Part shown: piece after piece, positions 29,513 through 38,443 of the stretch | How positions within the stretch are numbered: position 1 is the first letter of the stretch | How the letters are laid out: each line of letters starts with the position of its first letter | NCBI RefSeq assembly: GCF_016863495.1 | Contig: NZ_BOOZ01000007.1 | Location: forward strand, 248,001-312,000 | Source of the DNA: Micromonospora andamanensis | Lineage (GTDB): Bacteria > Actinomycetota > Actinomycetes > Mycobacteriales > Micromonosporaceae | Length of the DNA stretch: 64,000 nucleotides | Reading direction: 5' to 3' | Program-made: the position numbers and the translations under genes | Notes under the pieces: model-generated | The model's input: only the letters and a program-made list of their open reading frames with translations | The model's database searches: none | Told to the model about the DNA's origin: nothing

Positions 29513-30247
29513 CTAGCGCAGATGCCGGGCGAAGAACCTGGCCGAGTCCTCCCCAGCAAACTGGGGGACGCCTGTGTGTCCGCCCATGTTGGCGTGCAGT
29601 GTCTTCTCCTTGGAACCGAAGGCGTCGAACAGGTCCAGGGCCGCCTGCCGATCGTTCCCTTCGTCATCCCACTGCAGTAGGACATGCAGCGGAATGGTGA
29701 CCTGTCGGGCCTGCTCGAACATGACACGCGGCACGAAGCTGCCGGCGAAGAAGCCGGCGGCCACGATGCGCGGCTCGACCACCGCAAGCCGAATGCCGAC
29801 GGAGATCACTCCCCCCGAGTACCCGACCGGGCCACCGATTTCGGGCAGCGACAGAAGGGCGTCCAAGGCGACCTGAAGTTCCGGAACCGCCTTGTCGACG
29901 AGGGGAAGGACGAGGGCGTCGATGATCTCGTCGCTGACCGGCTCGCCGGCCTCCGTGACCCGGCGCAGGTCGGCGCGGGCCTGCTCGGCGGCGACCCAAG
30001 GTGGCCGGTCACCGCTGCCGGGAAGCTCGATGGTGGCCGCAGCGAAGCCCTCCGCCGCGACGTGTCGGGCCCGCGCCACCACGCGGGGGTACATCGTGCG
30101 TAGTCCGAGCGGAGGGTGGCCGAGCAGGATCAGCGGGACCGGTGCCGATGCGGAGGCGGGCGTCCACAGGATGCCGGGGATCTCGGCGAGGGTGAATTCG
30201 CGTTGGAGGACGCCGTCGTCGAGGCGCTGCTCAGTGGTGAATCGCAT
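29513..30247 (-). CDS. Alpha/beta hydrolase family protein
   Basis: A 244-residue cytoplasmic hydrolase (no signal peptide). Start ATG 30247, with GAAAGG 8 nt upstream. Alpha/beta-hydrolase features: VPLILLGHPPLGLRTMYP (oxyanion-strand region), the nucleophile elbow VGYSGGVISVGI (G-x-S-x-G form, serine near residue 150), a following AGFFAGSF, and a late GGHTGVP segment whose His could be the catalytic base. The middle region IPLHVLLQWDDEGNDRQAALDLFDAFGSKEKTLH places an Asp in the usual third-residue position. It resembles dienelactone hydrolase/acyl-esterase-like proteins, substrate unknown. It interrupts the path between parB and the parS cluster on the opposite strand. Confidence 0.8.
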   Translation of the reverse strand: MRFTTEQRLDDGVLQREFTLAEIPGILWTPASASAPVPLILLGHPPLGLRTMYPRVVARARHVAAEGFAAATIELPGSGDRPPWVAAEQARADLRRVTEAGEPVSDEIIDALVLPLVDKAVPELQVALDALLSLPEIGGPVGYSGGVISVGIRLAVVEPRIVAAGFFAGSFVPRVMFEQARQVTIPLHVLLQWDDEGNDRQAALDLFDAFGSKEKTLHANMGGHTGVPQFAGEDSARFFARHLR

Positions 30248-30513
30248 GGTCGTGCCTTTCGGGAGTGCTCGTGTGGACGGCGCTCCCGGACGACCTATCG
30301 CCCGACCGTGACCCCAGAGGGGAGCACCCATGTCGAAACGTTCACGGGTACCACCTCCTCGGTCTCTCGCACGGCCTCGGGAAAACTAGCAGCGGGCCGC
30401 CGTGATCCGCCAACGTGTTTCTGAGGCAGGCGCCGTGGCCGGATGCCACGGACAGGCCGCACGCGGTCGGGTGTGATGTGCGCTCACTGGTCACACCCGA
30501 CGACGGGGCCGGT

Positions 30514-30527
30514 GTTTCACGTGAAAC
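30514..30527. promoter_or_regulatory. parS: parS site 3
   Basis: Perfect GTTTCACGTGAAAC in the 706-bp gap between the hydrolase and the next plus-strand gene. Confidence 0.93.
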
Positions 30528-30648
30528 GCGACAGAGTGCTGAGCGCGGCCGAGGTTCAACGCCTCAGCCGGCCGCTCGGGAGCGGTGACGAGGGTGGGCA
30601 TGAGGTGACGACGCCGTCATGCGCCGACGCGGGCGGAAGTAGCAAGTC

Positions 30649-30662
30649 GTTTCACGTGAAAC
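30649..30662. promoter_or_regulatory. parS: parS site 4
   Basis: Perfect GTTTCACGTGAAAC, 135 bp after site 3. Confidence 0.93.
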
Positions 30663-30730
30663 CGCGGGGCGTTGCCGGTGAGGTGTACGACGCGCGGCCG
30701 GGTCACTCGGTGTCGATCCGGCTGCTGATG

Positions 30731-30844
30731 TTATCCACACCGGTTGTCCACAGGCTTGCGGTGTTTCACGTGAAACATTGGCCGAAAACCCTTGTCGAGC
30801 CGGGATCGCGGTACGAATCCAGCAACCCGCCAGCCTGTGGATAA
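30731..30844. promoter_or_regulatory. Three perfect DnaA boxes around parS site 5
   Basis: TTATCCACA (30731-30739), TTGTCCACA (30744-30752) and minus-strand TTATCCACA (30836-30844). All three are perfect, whereas most oriC boxes here are not. They lie about 10 kb from oriC and upstream of the gene at 30954. They may titrate DnaA, regulate that gene, or link ParB loading with DnaA. This is inference. Confidence 0.6.
30763..30776. promoter_or_regulatory. parS: parS site 5
   Basis: Perfect GTTTCACGTGAAAC, 114 bp after site 4, flanked on both sides by consensus DnaA boxes. Confidence 0.93.
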
Positions 30845-30953
30845 CCCTGGGGAGAACTCGCCGGGGCTCGTCGTCCCGCCATACGAACCTTCCGGAGAGC
30901 TGAACCCGATTCGGGTAGGGACAGCGGTCCAGGACTCGGTTAGGGTCAGCGTC

Positions 30954-32108
30954 GTGCAAGACACCCCTCCCGCAATCCCGGACTTCACCCAGTGGCCGTC
31001 CTTCCCCTTCGAGGGTGACCTCCGGGTCAAGCCCCTCGCCGATCCGGTCGCAGTCGAGCCGCCCCGCAAGGGGGAGGCTCACCGAGAATGCACCGCCTGC
31101 CTGGCACCCGACGAGGCCTACATCTGGGTCGGTGAACGGTGGCGCGTCCGGGCCATGGATCGACCGACCGGCCTACCCATGGTCCTCATCCTGGAGTCAC
31201 GGTCACACCTAGATCTTGGCGACCTGCCGAACCTGCTCGCCGCCGAGCTGGGCGTGATGACGGTACGTCTCGAACGGGCCATCCGATCGCTGGACGGGGT
31301 GGCCCGCGTGCACGTCAACCGGTGGGGCGACGGGTCCGCCCATCTCCACATGTGGTTCCTCGCTCGGCCCTACGGTCGACTCCAACTCCGTGGGACCTTC
31401 CTGTCGCTCTGGGACTCGATTCTGCCGCCGATCTCCGAGGAGCAGTGGCGGGAGAACCTCGCCCTCGTTGCGGCCTGGCTGGCCGAGTTTGGCGGGCGAC
31501 CGCTCGCTGAGCCGCCCCGAATCCAGTGGCAGGCGCCGTCCAGCCTGGCTGCGCAGGCGGCCTCGCCGGCTGAGGTGAAGCCGGCAGAAGGCGGGTCGCT
31601 CCTGGACGCCATCGGCGAGACAGCGGAACCGCCTGACGCCCCGGGTGTGGGCCCAGAGTCGTCAGACGGAACAACCCTGGAAGCGTCGGACGGAAGGAGT
31701 CCGGAGCCGGCGAGTGACTCGGCGCCTGAGCAGACGACGGGGGCGGCACCGCAGCGGCAGACCGCAGTGGACACGGCCGAGCAGGCTCCGCCTGAGCCGA
31801 CGGGCCAGCCGACTCCCCGCGCAACGGGCCGGCAGGCCGAGGCCGTCGACAGCGGTTCGTCAGCCGAGACCGCCGAACCCCAGGCAACGGCCGAGAGCGC
31901 CGGAAGCGCCGAGATGGCCGAGAGCGCCGAAGCAGCCGAGAGTACCGAGGCCACCGGAAGCGCCGGGACCGTCGAGGTAGTCGGAAAGGCCGAGGCGACC
32001 GGAAGTAGCGGGGCCACCGAAGGTGCGCCGAAGGGGGAGGCGGCAGCGGCGGATCAGGCGCGAGCGGGGACTCCGGACACGGGCCGTGCCGCGCCGTCGG
32101 TGGGCTGA
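30954..32108 (+). CDS. HIT-like domain protein with low-complexity tail, after the parS cluster
   Basis: 384 residues from GTG 30954 (AGGG 9 nt upstream); the frame opens further upstream but crosses DnaA-box DNA. The N-terminal about 200 residues form a globular domain: a Cys pair (ECTACLAPDEAYIWVGERWRVRA), LPMVLILESRSHLDLGDLPNLLAAELGVMTVRLERAIRSLDGVARVHVNRWGDGSAHLHMWFLARP. The HLHMW string with flanking hydrophobics resembles the histidine-triad motif with the third His replaced. LRGTFLSLWDSILPPI follows. The last about 180 residues are Ala/Glu/Thr/Ser/Pro-rich repeats (SAE-like units). No membrane segment. Nucleotide-hydrolase or -transferase function is a guess from the HIT-like motif. 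It stands directly behind the parS/DnaA-box cluster. Confidence 0.75.
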   Translation: MQDTPPAIPDFTQWPSFPFEGDLRVKPLADPVAVEPPRKGEAHRECTACLAPDEAYIWVGERWRVRAMDRPTGLPMVLILESRSHLDLGDLPNLLAAELGVMTVRLERAIRSLDGVARVHVNRWGDGSAHLHMWFLARPYGRLQLRGTFLSLWDSILPPISEEQWRENLALVAAWLAEFGGRPLAEPPRIQWQAPSSLAAQAASPAEVKPAEGGSLLDAIGETAEPPDAPGVGPESSDGTTLEASDGRSPEPASDSAPEQTTGAAPQRQTAVDTAEQAPPEPTGQPTPRATGRQAEAVDSGSSAETAEPQATAESAGSAEMAESAEAAESTEATGSAGTVEVVGKAEATGSSGATEGAPKGEAAAADQARAGTPDTGRAAPSVG

Positions 32109-32319
32109 GCTCCAGGAGTTGGTCAGCAACAAGCCTGCGGTCCCACGGCACGCCCTGGCGCACGTCGACATGTGGACCAGGGCTGACCGTGACCAGATCC
32201 GCCCACGCTCCAGCTGGTAGCCGGTAGCGGTCGATGAGCGCTCGCGATGCTGTCCGTTGTTCGCCCGGGAAGGCAGGGTCTCAGGCGGGTTCCGCCGGAC
32301 GTCGTGTCCGGGTGGGATG

Positions 32320-33321
32320 TCAGCGGGCGGCGGCGCGGGCGACCAGGTTGCCGATCATGCGGCCGAAGTCGAGACCGGCGGCCTGTACGGCGAGCGGCAG
32401 CAGCGACGTCTCGGTCATGCCTGGAGAGACGTTGACCTCGAGTACGTGTGGCTGGCCGGCCGAGTCGACGATCAGATCGACCCGGCTGAGGTCACGCAGA
32501 CCGAGGGCGGTGTGTGCGGCCAGGGCGACCTGTGCCACCGATTCGGCGACTGAGGGCTCCAGCCGGGCCGGGGTGTGCCAGGTGGTCCGGCCGGCGGTGT
32601 AGCGGGCCGCGTAGTCGTACACCCCGTTGCGGGGCACGATCTCCACGGCCGGGAGCGCCTGCGGGCCGTCGCCCAGGTCGACGACGGAGACCGCCACGTC
32701 CATGCCGGGAACGTACCGCTCGACGAGCGCCGTCGAGTCGTACGCGAAACAACCCACCATGGCAGCCGGCAGCGACGCCGCGTCCCGGACCACGGCGGCG
32801 CCCAGGCCGGAACCGCCCTGGGCGGGCTTCACCATGAGCGGCAGCCCCAACCGGTCGACGATGCGGTCCAGCACCGCCACCGCGCCGAGTTCGCTGAACC
32901 GGTCGTGCGGCAGGGCGACCCAGTCCGGGGTGGCAATGCCGGCCTCCCGCAGCACGGCCTTCGCCGACGGCTTGTCCCAGGCGAGGCGGGAAGCCCTAGC
33001 GTCGCAGCCGACGTACGGGACACCGCAGAGGTCCAGGACACCACGCAGCGAGCCGTCCTCGCCTGTGGCGCCGTGCAGGGCGATCACCACGGCGTCCGGT
33101 GGGTCCGCGGTCAGCGCCGGCAGCAGAGCGACGTCGGCGTCGCGCAGCTCGGCCTGCATTCCGACGGCGCGCAGCGCGTCCAGTACCCGGCGGCCCGAGC
33201 GCAGCGACACGTCACGCTCGTAGGACAGACCACCGGCGAGGACGAGCACGTGGAGATCGGTGGTCTCGGGGCCCGACACGGCGGGTTCTTCAGTAGCGGT
33301 GACACCCATGCCGGGCATCAT
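32320..33321 (-). CDS. ddl: D-alanine-D-alanine ligase family protein
   Basis: ATP-grasp ligase that forms D-Ala-D-Ala (or a related dipeptide) for peptidoglycan. 333 residues. N-terminal HVLVLAGGLSYERDVSLRSGRRVLDAL (family usually G-G-x-S-x-E-R-x-V-S), DAVVIALHGATGEDGSLRGVLDLCGVPYVG (HG-x-x-GEDG-x-x-QG region), ATP-grasp strand LPLMVKPAQGGSGLGAAVV, ALVERYVPGMDVAVSVV, PAVEIVPRNGVYDYAARY, and the Mg-binding VLEVNVSPGMTETSLLPLA. Its ATG overlaps the stop of the upstream aminotransferase (ATGA), so the two are translationally coupled. A peptidoglycan role is likely but the exact second substrate is not certain. Confidence 0.88.
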   Translation of the reverse strand: MMPGMGVTATEEPAVSGPETTDLHVLVLAGGLSYERDVSLRSGRRVLDALRAVGMQAELRDADVALLPALTADPPDAVVIALHGATGEDGSLRGVLDLCGVPYVGCDARASRLAWDKPSAKAVLREAGIATPDWVALPHDRFSELGAVAVLDRIVDRLGLPLMVKPAQGGSGLGAAVVRDAASLPAAMVGCFAYDSTALVERYVPGMDVAVSVVDLGDGPQALPAVEIVPRNGVYDYAARYTAGRTTWHTPARLEPSVAESVAQVALAAHTALGLRDLSRVDLIVDSAGQPHVLEVNVSPGMTETSLLPLAVQAAGLDFGRMIGNLVARAAAR

Positions 33322-34631
33322 GCCAAGTCTGGTCCCGGTGCGTCCCAGCCGGCCCGGCGTTGCCGGGCATCGGACCCGCTGACCGCGCCGAATACCCGGC
33401 GCATGGCGATGTCCTGCTCCATCACACTGGCCAGCCGACGGACGCCCTCGCGGATCCGTTCCGGGGACGGGAACGAGAAGTTGAGCCGCATGTGGCAGTT
33501 GCCGCTGCCGTCGGCGTAGAAGCCGGTGCCGGGCACGTAGGCGACCCGCGCGGCGATGGCACGGGGCATCATCGCCTTTGAGTCGAGCCCGTCGGGCAGC
33601 GTGGCCCAGACGAACAGCCCCCCGCCGGGCACGGTCCAGCGGGTGCCGGCCGGCATCAGGTCATCCAGCGCGGCGAGCATCGCGTCCCGCCGCTCCCGGT
33701 AGACCTCCCGGTAGACCTTGAGCTGCTCGCGCCAGGGCATCGTGCCGAGGTACGTGCTGACGGCGGCCTGCGCGTACGCGCTGGGGCAGAGGATCTGTGC
33801 CTCACTGGCGATCACCAGCTTGTCGCGTACCGCGTGCGGCGCGAGGATCCAGCCGACCCGCAGCCCAGGGGCGAACGTCTTGGAGAACGTGCTGAGGTAG
33901 AAGACGCCGTCCCGGCGCCGTGCCCGCAATGGCGCGGGCGCCTCGCTCTCGAAGCCCAACTGGCCGTACGGGTCGTCCTCGACCACCAGCAGCCCGGCGC
34001 GCTCGCAGATGTCGAGGACCTGTTCCCGCCGCTGCTCGGTGAGGGTCACGCCTGTCGGGTTCTGGAAGGTGGGGATGGTGTAGAGGAACTTGACCCGGCG
34101 TCCGGCCCGGGCCTGCTCCGCGATGGCGAGCTCCAGCGCGGCCGGGATCAGACCGTCGTCGTCCATCGGCACGTGTACGACCTGCGCCTGGGCGGCCTGG
34201 AACACCCCGAGTGCGCCGACATAGGTCGGCCCCTCGGCGAGCACCACGTCACCCGGGTCCAGGAAGAGGCGGGCCACCAGGTCGAGCGCCTGCTGCCCAC
34301 CCACTGTCACCACCACGTCCTCCGGCGAGGCACCGCAGGCGGCGTCGATGCCGGAGAGGGCCATCACCTCACAGATCCGCTCGCGCAGTTCCAGGGTGCC
34401 CTGACCGATGCCGTACTGCAGGGTGGTGCTGCCATGTTCGGCGCCGAGCCGGCCGAGCATCTCCCCGACGGCGTCCAGCGGCAGCGCGGCGATGTACGGG
34501 GCGCCCCCGGCGAGTGAGACGACCTCCGGTCGGCTGGCCACCGCGAACAGGGCCCGGATCTCCGACGCGGTCATCCCCCGGACCCGGCGGGCGTACCTGT
34601 CGGTGTAGTCGTCGAGTGTCGTGCCGGTCAT
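33318..34631 (-). CDS. PLP-dependent aminotransferase (class I/II)
   Basis: Fold-type I aminotransferase, 437 residues from ATG 34631. The frame stays open to 34694, but the protein begins naturally at MTGTTLDDYTDRYARRVRGM. Motifs: VSLAGGAPYIAALPLDAV (substrate-binding), YGIGQGTLELRERI, VVTVGGQQALDLVARLFLDPGDVVLAEGPTYVGAL, IPTFQNPTGVTL, VVEDDPYGQLGFE (PLP ring Asp), the Schiff-base lysine in YLSTFSKTFAPGLRVGWI, and MRLNFSFPSPERI with the carboxylate-binding Arg. The sequence resembles 2-aminoadipate/aromatic-type transaminases related to the MocR domain but has no GntR HTH. Coupled to ddl, so it may supply or recycle an amino acid for cell-wall synthesis (inference). Confidence 0.88.
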   Translation of the reverse strand: MTGTTLDDYTDRYARRVRGMTASEIRALFAVASRPEVVSLAGGAPYIAALPLDAVGEMLGRLGAEHGSTTLQYGIGQGTLELRERICEVMALSGIDAACGASPEDVVVTVGGQQALDLVARLFLDPGDVVLAEGPTYVGALGVFQAAQAQVVHVPMDDDGLIPAALELAIAEQARAGRRVKFLYTIPTFQNPTGVTLTEQRREQVLDICERAGLLVVEDDPYGQLGFESEAPAPLRARRRDGVFYLSTFSKTFAPGLRVGWILAPHAVRDKLVIASEAQILCPSAYAQAAVSTYLGTMPWREQLKVYREVYRERRDAMLAALDDLMPAGTRWTVPGGGLFVWATLPDGLDSKAMMPRAIAARVAYVPGTGFYADGSGNCHMRLNFSFPSPERIREGVRRLASVMEQDIAMRRVFGAVSGSDARQRRAGWDAPGPDLA

Positions 34632-34949
34632 CACATCACCCCGATGGCTGCTCGGACGGCTCCGGTCCCGGATACCCCGGACAACGGCGACCATGGCGGT
34701 ACGGCGCGCCGAGTGTCGATCCTAGCCGCCGTACGTCGTCCGACGCTCCCTCGATTATTCGGGCGTCCACATGCCGGACCGGCGGCCCACGCCCCTGAGG
34801 TGGACGTTCACGCTTAGTCTCCCCTGTCGGCGATCGGCGGCGTACGATCGCTCGTCGGGGGCAGGAACACGGCGGTGCCGTCCGGGCCGCTGCGGCGGCG
34901 GTGCCGTCCGGGCCGGTCCCACCGCCGAGCCTAGTGTGGGGAAGCGCCA
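34632..34949. other. Aminotransferase/GNAT divergent intergenic region
   Basis: 318 bp that must carry the promoters of both flanking divergent genes. A -10-like TAGTGT lies near 34930. I see no gene, no strong dyad and no repeat. Confidence 0.4.
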
Positions 34950-35615
34950 ATGTCGCGACGTCTGGTCAGCCTGACCCTGGACACCCTGGAGGACCTGCCC
35001 CGTCCCTGCCGGCAGTGCGTCTACTGGGAGCTTGATCCGGTTTCCGCGGACCGTGCCTGCGCCGCAGGCGACCCTGGGCTGGAGAAGGAGGCGTGGGTCT
35101 CGCAGACCCTCCTCGAATGGGGTTCCTGCGGCAAGTTGATCTACGTGGACGGCATGCCGGCCGGCTTCGTCATGTACGCCCCGCCGGCCTACGTCCCCCG
35201 CTCGATGGCCTTTCCGACCTCCCCGGTCTCCGCCGACGCGGCGCTGCTGATGACCGCGAACGTGGTACCCGCGTTCTCCGGAGGTGGCCTCGGCCGGATG
35301 CTGGTGCAGGGGGTGGCCCGCGATCTGACCAAGCGCGGGATCAAGGCGATCGAGGCGTTCGGCGACGCGAAGTTCGGCGACTCCGCCGATCCGGGCGGAG
35401 CGTGCGTGGCACCTGCCGACTTCTTCCTCTCGGTGGGCTTCAAGACGGTACGTCCGCATCCGCGCTTTCCGCGACTGCGGTTGGAACTGCGGACGGCGTT
35501 GAGCTGGAAGTCCGACGTCGAGTACGCGCTGGAGAAGCTGCTGGGCTCGATGAGCCCCGAGTCGCTGCTGCGTCCGGTCCGACCGACGCCCGCGACGCGT
35601 TCCACGGCCGGCTGA
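34950..35615 (+). CDS. GNAT family N-acetyltransferase
   Basis: 221 residues, ATG 34950 behind GGGGAAG. A GNAT fold is suggested by LIYVDGMPAGFVMYAPPAYVPR (strand 2-4 region), VVPAFSGGGLGRMLVQGVARDLTKRGIKAIEAFG (acetyl-CoA pyrophosphate loop in a G-G-G-L-G-R form) and ADFFLSVGFKTVRPHPRFPRLRLEL (C-terminal strands). Conserved cysteines near the N-terminus (CRQCVYWEL and RACAAGD) are unusual. Such proteins next to the CwlM-like amidase are common in actinobacteria, but the substrate is unknown. It converges with the amidase gene at 35677 (61-bp gap). Confidence 0.85.
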   Translation: MSRRLVSLTLDTLEDLPRPCRQCVYWELDPVSADRACAAGDPGLEKEAWVSQTLLEWGSCGKLIYVDGMPAGFVMYAPPAYVPRSMAFPTSPVSADAALLMTANVVPAFSGGGLGRMLVQGVARDLTKRGIKAIEAFGDAKFGDSADPGGACVAPADFFLSVGFKTVRPHPRFPRLRLELRTALSWKSDVEYALEKLLGSMSPESLLRPVRPTPATRSTAG

Positions 35616-35676
35616 CAGCGTCGGGCAGACCGCGACCCGAGGCCGTGGCCGGTGTTGGACCGCTGGACGCCGACGC

Positions 35677-36843
35677 TCAGTCGACCACAGTGCCGGCGGC
35701 GACAGCCGCCCGCAGTTGGCTGACGTCGATCGAGCCGGTGGGGACGTCCTGTTCGATCGGCAGATACATCCGCTGCACCGCGGCCACCATCGCCTCGACC
35801 AGCTTGTCCCGGAACCGGGGGGTGATAAGCCGTTCCCGGTCGGTGGACGAGGTGAGGTATCCGACCTCGACGCGTACCGCGGGCATCCGGGTGATCCGCA
35901 GCAGGTCCCATGCCTTGGCGTGGGTGCGGCAGTCCCGCAGCCCGGTGCGTGCGACGATCTCCCGCTGCACCAGCCCGGCCAGCCGTTCACCGGTCGCCGA
36001 GGTGACTCCGTTGTCGGTGCCGTAGTGGTAGGTGGCGACGCCTTCGGCCATCGGGTTGGCGTGGCCGTCGGTGTGCAGCGAGATGAACACGTCCGCGCCG
36101 AGTGAGTTGGCCAGTTGCGCCCGGTCGATGTCCGGCAGACAGGTCTCCGGCGACGGTCCTCGGGTGAGCTGCACCCGCACGCCGGACGCGGCGAGGCGTC
36201 CCTCCAACCGGCTGGCCAGATCGTGCATCAGATCCGCCTCGACCCAGCGCAGCGGGCCGTCCACCACCACCACGCCCGGATCCGTCCCGCCGTGGCCCGG
36301 GTCGATCACCACGGTCCGCCCGACCAGGGTCGGGCCGGACTGTCGGATGGCGTCGGACTCGCGCAACCACTGCGGCCGTCCGCCGACCACTTTTCGGCCC
36401 AGTCGACGCAGCGCGCTCATGGTGTGCGGGCCGCAGGTGCCGTCCGGGACCAGTCCCACCTCACGCTGGAACTGCGCCACCGCCCGGGACGTACGGATGC
36501 CGTAGATGGCGTCGGCGCGGCCGGTGTCGTACCCCATTTCCAGCAGCCGTTCCTGCAACGAACGGACGTCCTCGCCGGTGAGCGGAACCGGCACCGCGTG
36601 GTAGAGGGTGCGGGCACCCAGCCGCCAGCGGGCGGCGTCGAGCGCCCGCCAGGTCTCGGCGCCGACCCGGCCGTCCACGCTGAGCCCTCGCGACTGCTGG
36701 AAAGCGCGGACCGCCCGTTCGGTCGCTGGATCGAACTCGTCGCTGTGCGGGCCGGTCGCCTTCGACAGCAGGTCGAGGCCGGTCAACACCGCACGGATCT
36801 CGGTCACTGCGGGTCCCCGGTCACCGGGACGGATCGGACGCAC
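35677..36843 (-). CDS. N-acetylmuramoyl-L-alanine amidase-like protein (CwlM-like)
   Basis: 388 residues from GTG 36843 (GAGGGGG 8 nt upstream). No signal peptide is visible, as in mycobacterial CwlM. Two peptidoglycan-binding type 1 repeats (VRPIRPGDRGPAVTEIRAVLTGLDLL ... AVRAFQQSRGLSVDGRVGAETWRAL, and LTGEDVRSLQERLLEMGYDTGRADAIYGIRTSRAVAQFQREVGLVPDGTCGPHTM) precede an Amidase_3 domain (TVVIDPGHGGTDPGVV, RWVEADLMHDLASRLEGRLAASG, FISLHTDGHANPMAEGVATYHYG, RVEVGYLTSSTDRERL), with the zinc-type His and Glu positions present. In mycobacteria CwlM is a cytoplasmic, phosphorylation-controlled activator of MurA. The missing signal peptide here allows the same role. Confidence 0.88.
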   Translation of the reverse strand: MRPIRPGDRGPAVTEIRAVLTGLDLLSKATGPHSDEFDPATERAVRAFQQSRGLSVDGRVGAETWRALDAARWRLGARTLYHAVPVPLTGEDVRSLQERLLEMGYDTGRADAIYGIRTSRAVAQFQREVGLVPDGTCGPHTMSALRRLGRKVVGGRPQWLRESDAIRQSGPTLVGRTVVIDPGHGGTDPGVVVVDGPLRWVEADLMHDLASRLEGRLAASGVRVQLTRGPSPETCLPDIDRAQLANSLGADVFISLHTDGHANPMAEGVATYHYGTDNGVTSATGERLAGLVQREIVARTGLRDCRTHAKAWDLLRITRMPAVRVEVGYLTSSTDRERLITPRFRDKLVEAMVAAVQRMYLPIEQDVPTGSIDVSQLRAAVAAGTVVD

Positions 36844-36987
36844 GCACGACCCCCTCTGCACGGTGGTGGCTGCCGGGCCCCGCCGACGGCGGGTGGGTGC
36901 CGTCCGCGGGGACCAGGTGCTCACCGGCGTCCGGCGGCCCCGGTTCGAGGTTATGCGCTGGGCGATCCGCAGGGGTGGTGGGCGGCG

Positions 36988-37032
36988 AAAAACGCGTCGA
37001 CCCCGGGCCAGGTCCACCGGCCCGGGGTCGAC
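36988..37032 (-). terminator. Intrinsic terminator of trxB-trxA
   Basis: Perfect 14-bp stem (GTCGACCCCGGGCC and complement, 9-nt loop). On the minus strand it is followed by GCG and TTTTT. It starts 19 bp after the trxA stop. Confidence 0.88.
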
Positions 37033-37051
37033 GTCGACGTCGTTGCTGGGG

Positions 37052-37375
37052 TCAGAGCGCCGATTCGATCAGCTTGACCAGTTCGCCCTTGGGCTTGGCC
37101 CCGGCGATCGACTGCACCGGCTCACCGTTCTTGAACACGGTGAGGGTCGGCACCGACATCACGCGGTAGGCCCGGGCGGTCTCCGGGTTCTCGTCGATGT
37201 TGAGCTTGACGATGCTGACCTGGTCGCCCATCTCGCCGGCGATCTCCTCCAGCAGCGGCGAGACCTTACGGCACGGCCCGCACCACTCGGCCCAGAAATC
37301 CACCAGGACCGGCTTGTCGGACTTCAGCACGTCTGCGGCGAAGCTCGCGTCGGTGACCGACTTGGTTGTTCCCAC
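37052..37375 (-). CDS. trxA: Thioredoxin
   Basis: A 107-residue disulfide reductase of the cytoplasm, reduced by the TrxB encoded just upstream. Active site WCGPC (Cys32, Cys35) in PVLVDFWAEWCGPCRKVSPLL; the cis-Pro is in VMSVPTLTVFKNGEPV; ends LVKLIESAL. Length and fold are standard. The gap to trxB is 30 bp. The whole pair is under a SigR/SigH-type promoter at 38444-38471. Confidence 0.97.
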   Translation of the reverse strand: MGTTKSVTDASFAADVLKSDKPVLVDFWAEWCGPCRKVSPLLEEIAGEMGDQVSIVKLNIDENPETARAYRVMSVPTLTVFKNGEPVQSIAGAKPKGELVKLIESAL

Positions 37376-37405
37376 TGTTGACCCCTCCTCCTCAGATGTG
37401 TCTCG

Positions 37406-38356
37406 TCAGTCCTTGGGCAGCGTTGCGATGAAGCGTTCCGCGTCCAGGGCGGCCGCGCAGCCGGTCCCGGCCGCGGTGATCGCCTGTCGGTACGTGTGGT
37501 CGACCAGGTCACCGGCGGCGAAGACACCGGGAATGCTGGTCCGGGTGCTGGGGGCCTGCACCTTGACGTACCCCTCGTCGTCCATTTCCACCTGCCCGCG
37601 GAACAGTTCGCTGCGCGGGTCGTGGCCGATCGCCACGAACACGCCTGTGACGTCGAGCACCTTGGCCTCGCCGGTGTGAACGTTGCGTACCCGTACGCCG
37701 GAGACCTTGCCGTCCGCGCCGAGCACCTCCTCCACCACGGTGTTCCACTCGACCTTGATCTTGTCGTTGCTCAACGCCCGCTCAGCCATGATCTTGCTCG
37801 CCCGGAACGAGTCCCGGCGGTGGAGGATCGTCACCGAGTCGGCGAAGCGGGTGAGGAAGCTGGCCTCCTCCATCGCCGAGTCACCACCACCGACGACCAC
37901 GATGTGCTGGTTGCGGAAGAAGAAGCCGTCACAGGTGGCGCAGGAGGAGACGCCGTGGCCGAGATACTCCTGCTCACCGGGTACGCCGAGGGGCCGCCAG
38001 GCGGAACCCGTGGACAGGATCACGGCCCGGGCACGGTACGCGGTCTCGCCGACCCAGACGGTGCTGACCGCGCCGGGGTGACCGGTGTCGGTCAACTCGA
38101 CCCGGGTGACGTCGTCGGTCAGAAACTCCGCGCCGAACCGCTCGGCCTGCTTACGCATGTTGTCCATCAGCTCGGGACCGAGGATGCCGTCCGCGAAACC
38201 GGGGAAATTCTCCACCTCGGTGGTGGTCATCAGCGCACCGCCGGACTGCACGCCCTCGATGACCAGAGGCTTGAGGTTGGCACGTGCCGCGTAGACCGCC
38301 GCCGTGTAACCGGCCGGCCCGGAGCCGATGATGACCAGGTTGCGGACCTCGTCCAC
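37406..38356 (-). CDS. trxB: Thioredoxin reductase (NADPH)
   Basis: FAD-dependent reductase that passes electrons from NADPH to thioredoxin. 316 residues from GTG 38356 (GGGAGA upstream). FAD motif [25 protein letters not shown], redox-active [16 protein letters not shown] motif [27 protein letters not shown] (2'-phosphate recognition), and the C-terminal [10 protein letters not shown] and [31 protein letters not shown]. The upstream in-frame extension to 38482 would overlap the promoter and is rejected. Confidence 0.96.
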   Translation of the reverse strand: MDEVRNLVIIGSGPAGYTAAVYAARANLKPLVIEGVQSGGALMTTTEVENFPGFADGILGPELMDNMRKQAERFGAEFLTDDVTRVELTDTGHPGAVSTVWVGETAYRARAVILSTGSAWRPLGVPGEQEYLGHGVSSCATCDGFFFRNQHIVVVGGGDSAMEEASFLTRFADSVTILHRRDSFRASKIMAERALSNDKIKVEWNTVVEEVLGADGKVSGVRVRNVHTGEAKVLDVTGVFVAIGHDPRSELFRGQVEMDDEGYVKVQAPSTRTSIPGVFAAGDLVDHTYRQAITAAGTGCAAALDAERFIATLPKD

Positions 38357-38443
38357 TGCCGTCTCCCAATCGTGTTGACTGTCGTCACCGGCGTACGGGC
38401 CGATGCCGATCCGAGTGCCGACGCGGCGGCAACTGATGTGCAG

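Noticed and set aside
32109..32319. Possible small gene between the HIT-like gene and ddl
   Set aside because: No start with ribosome-binding site and no conserved-looking peptide.
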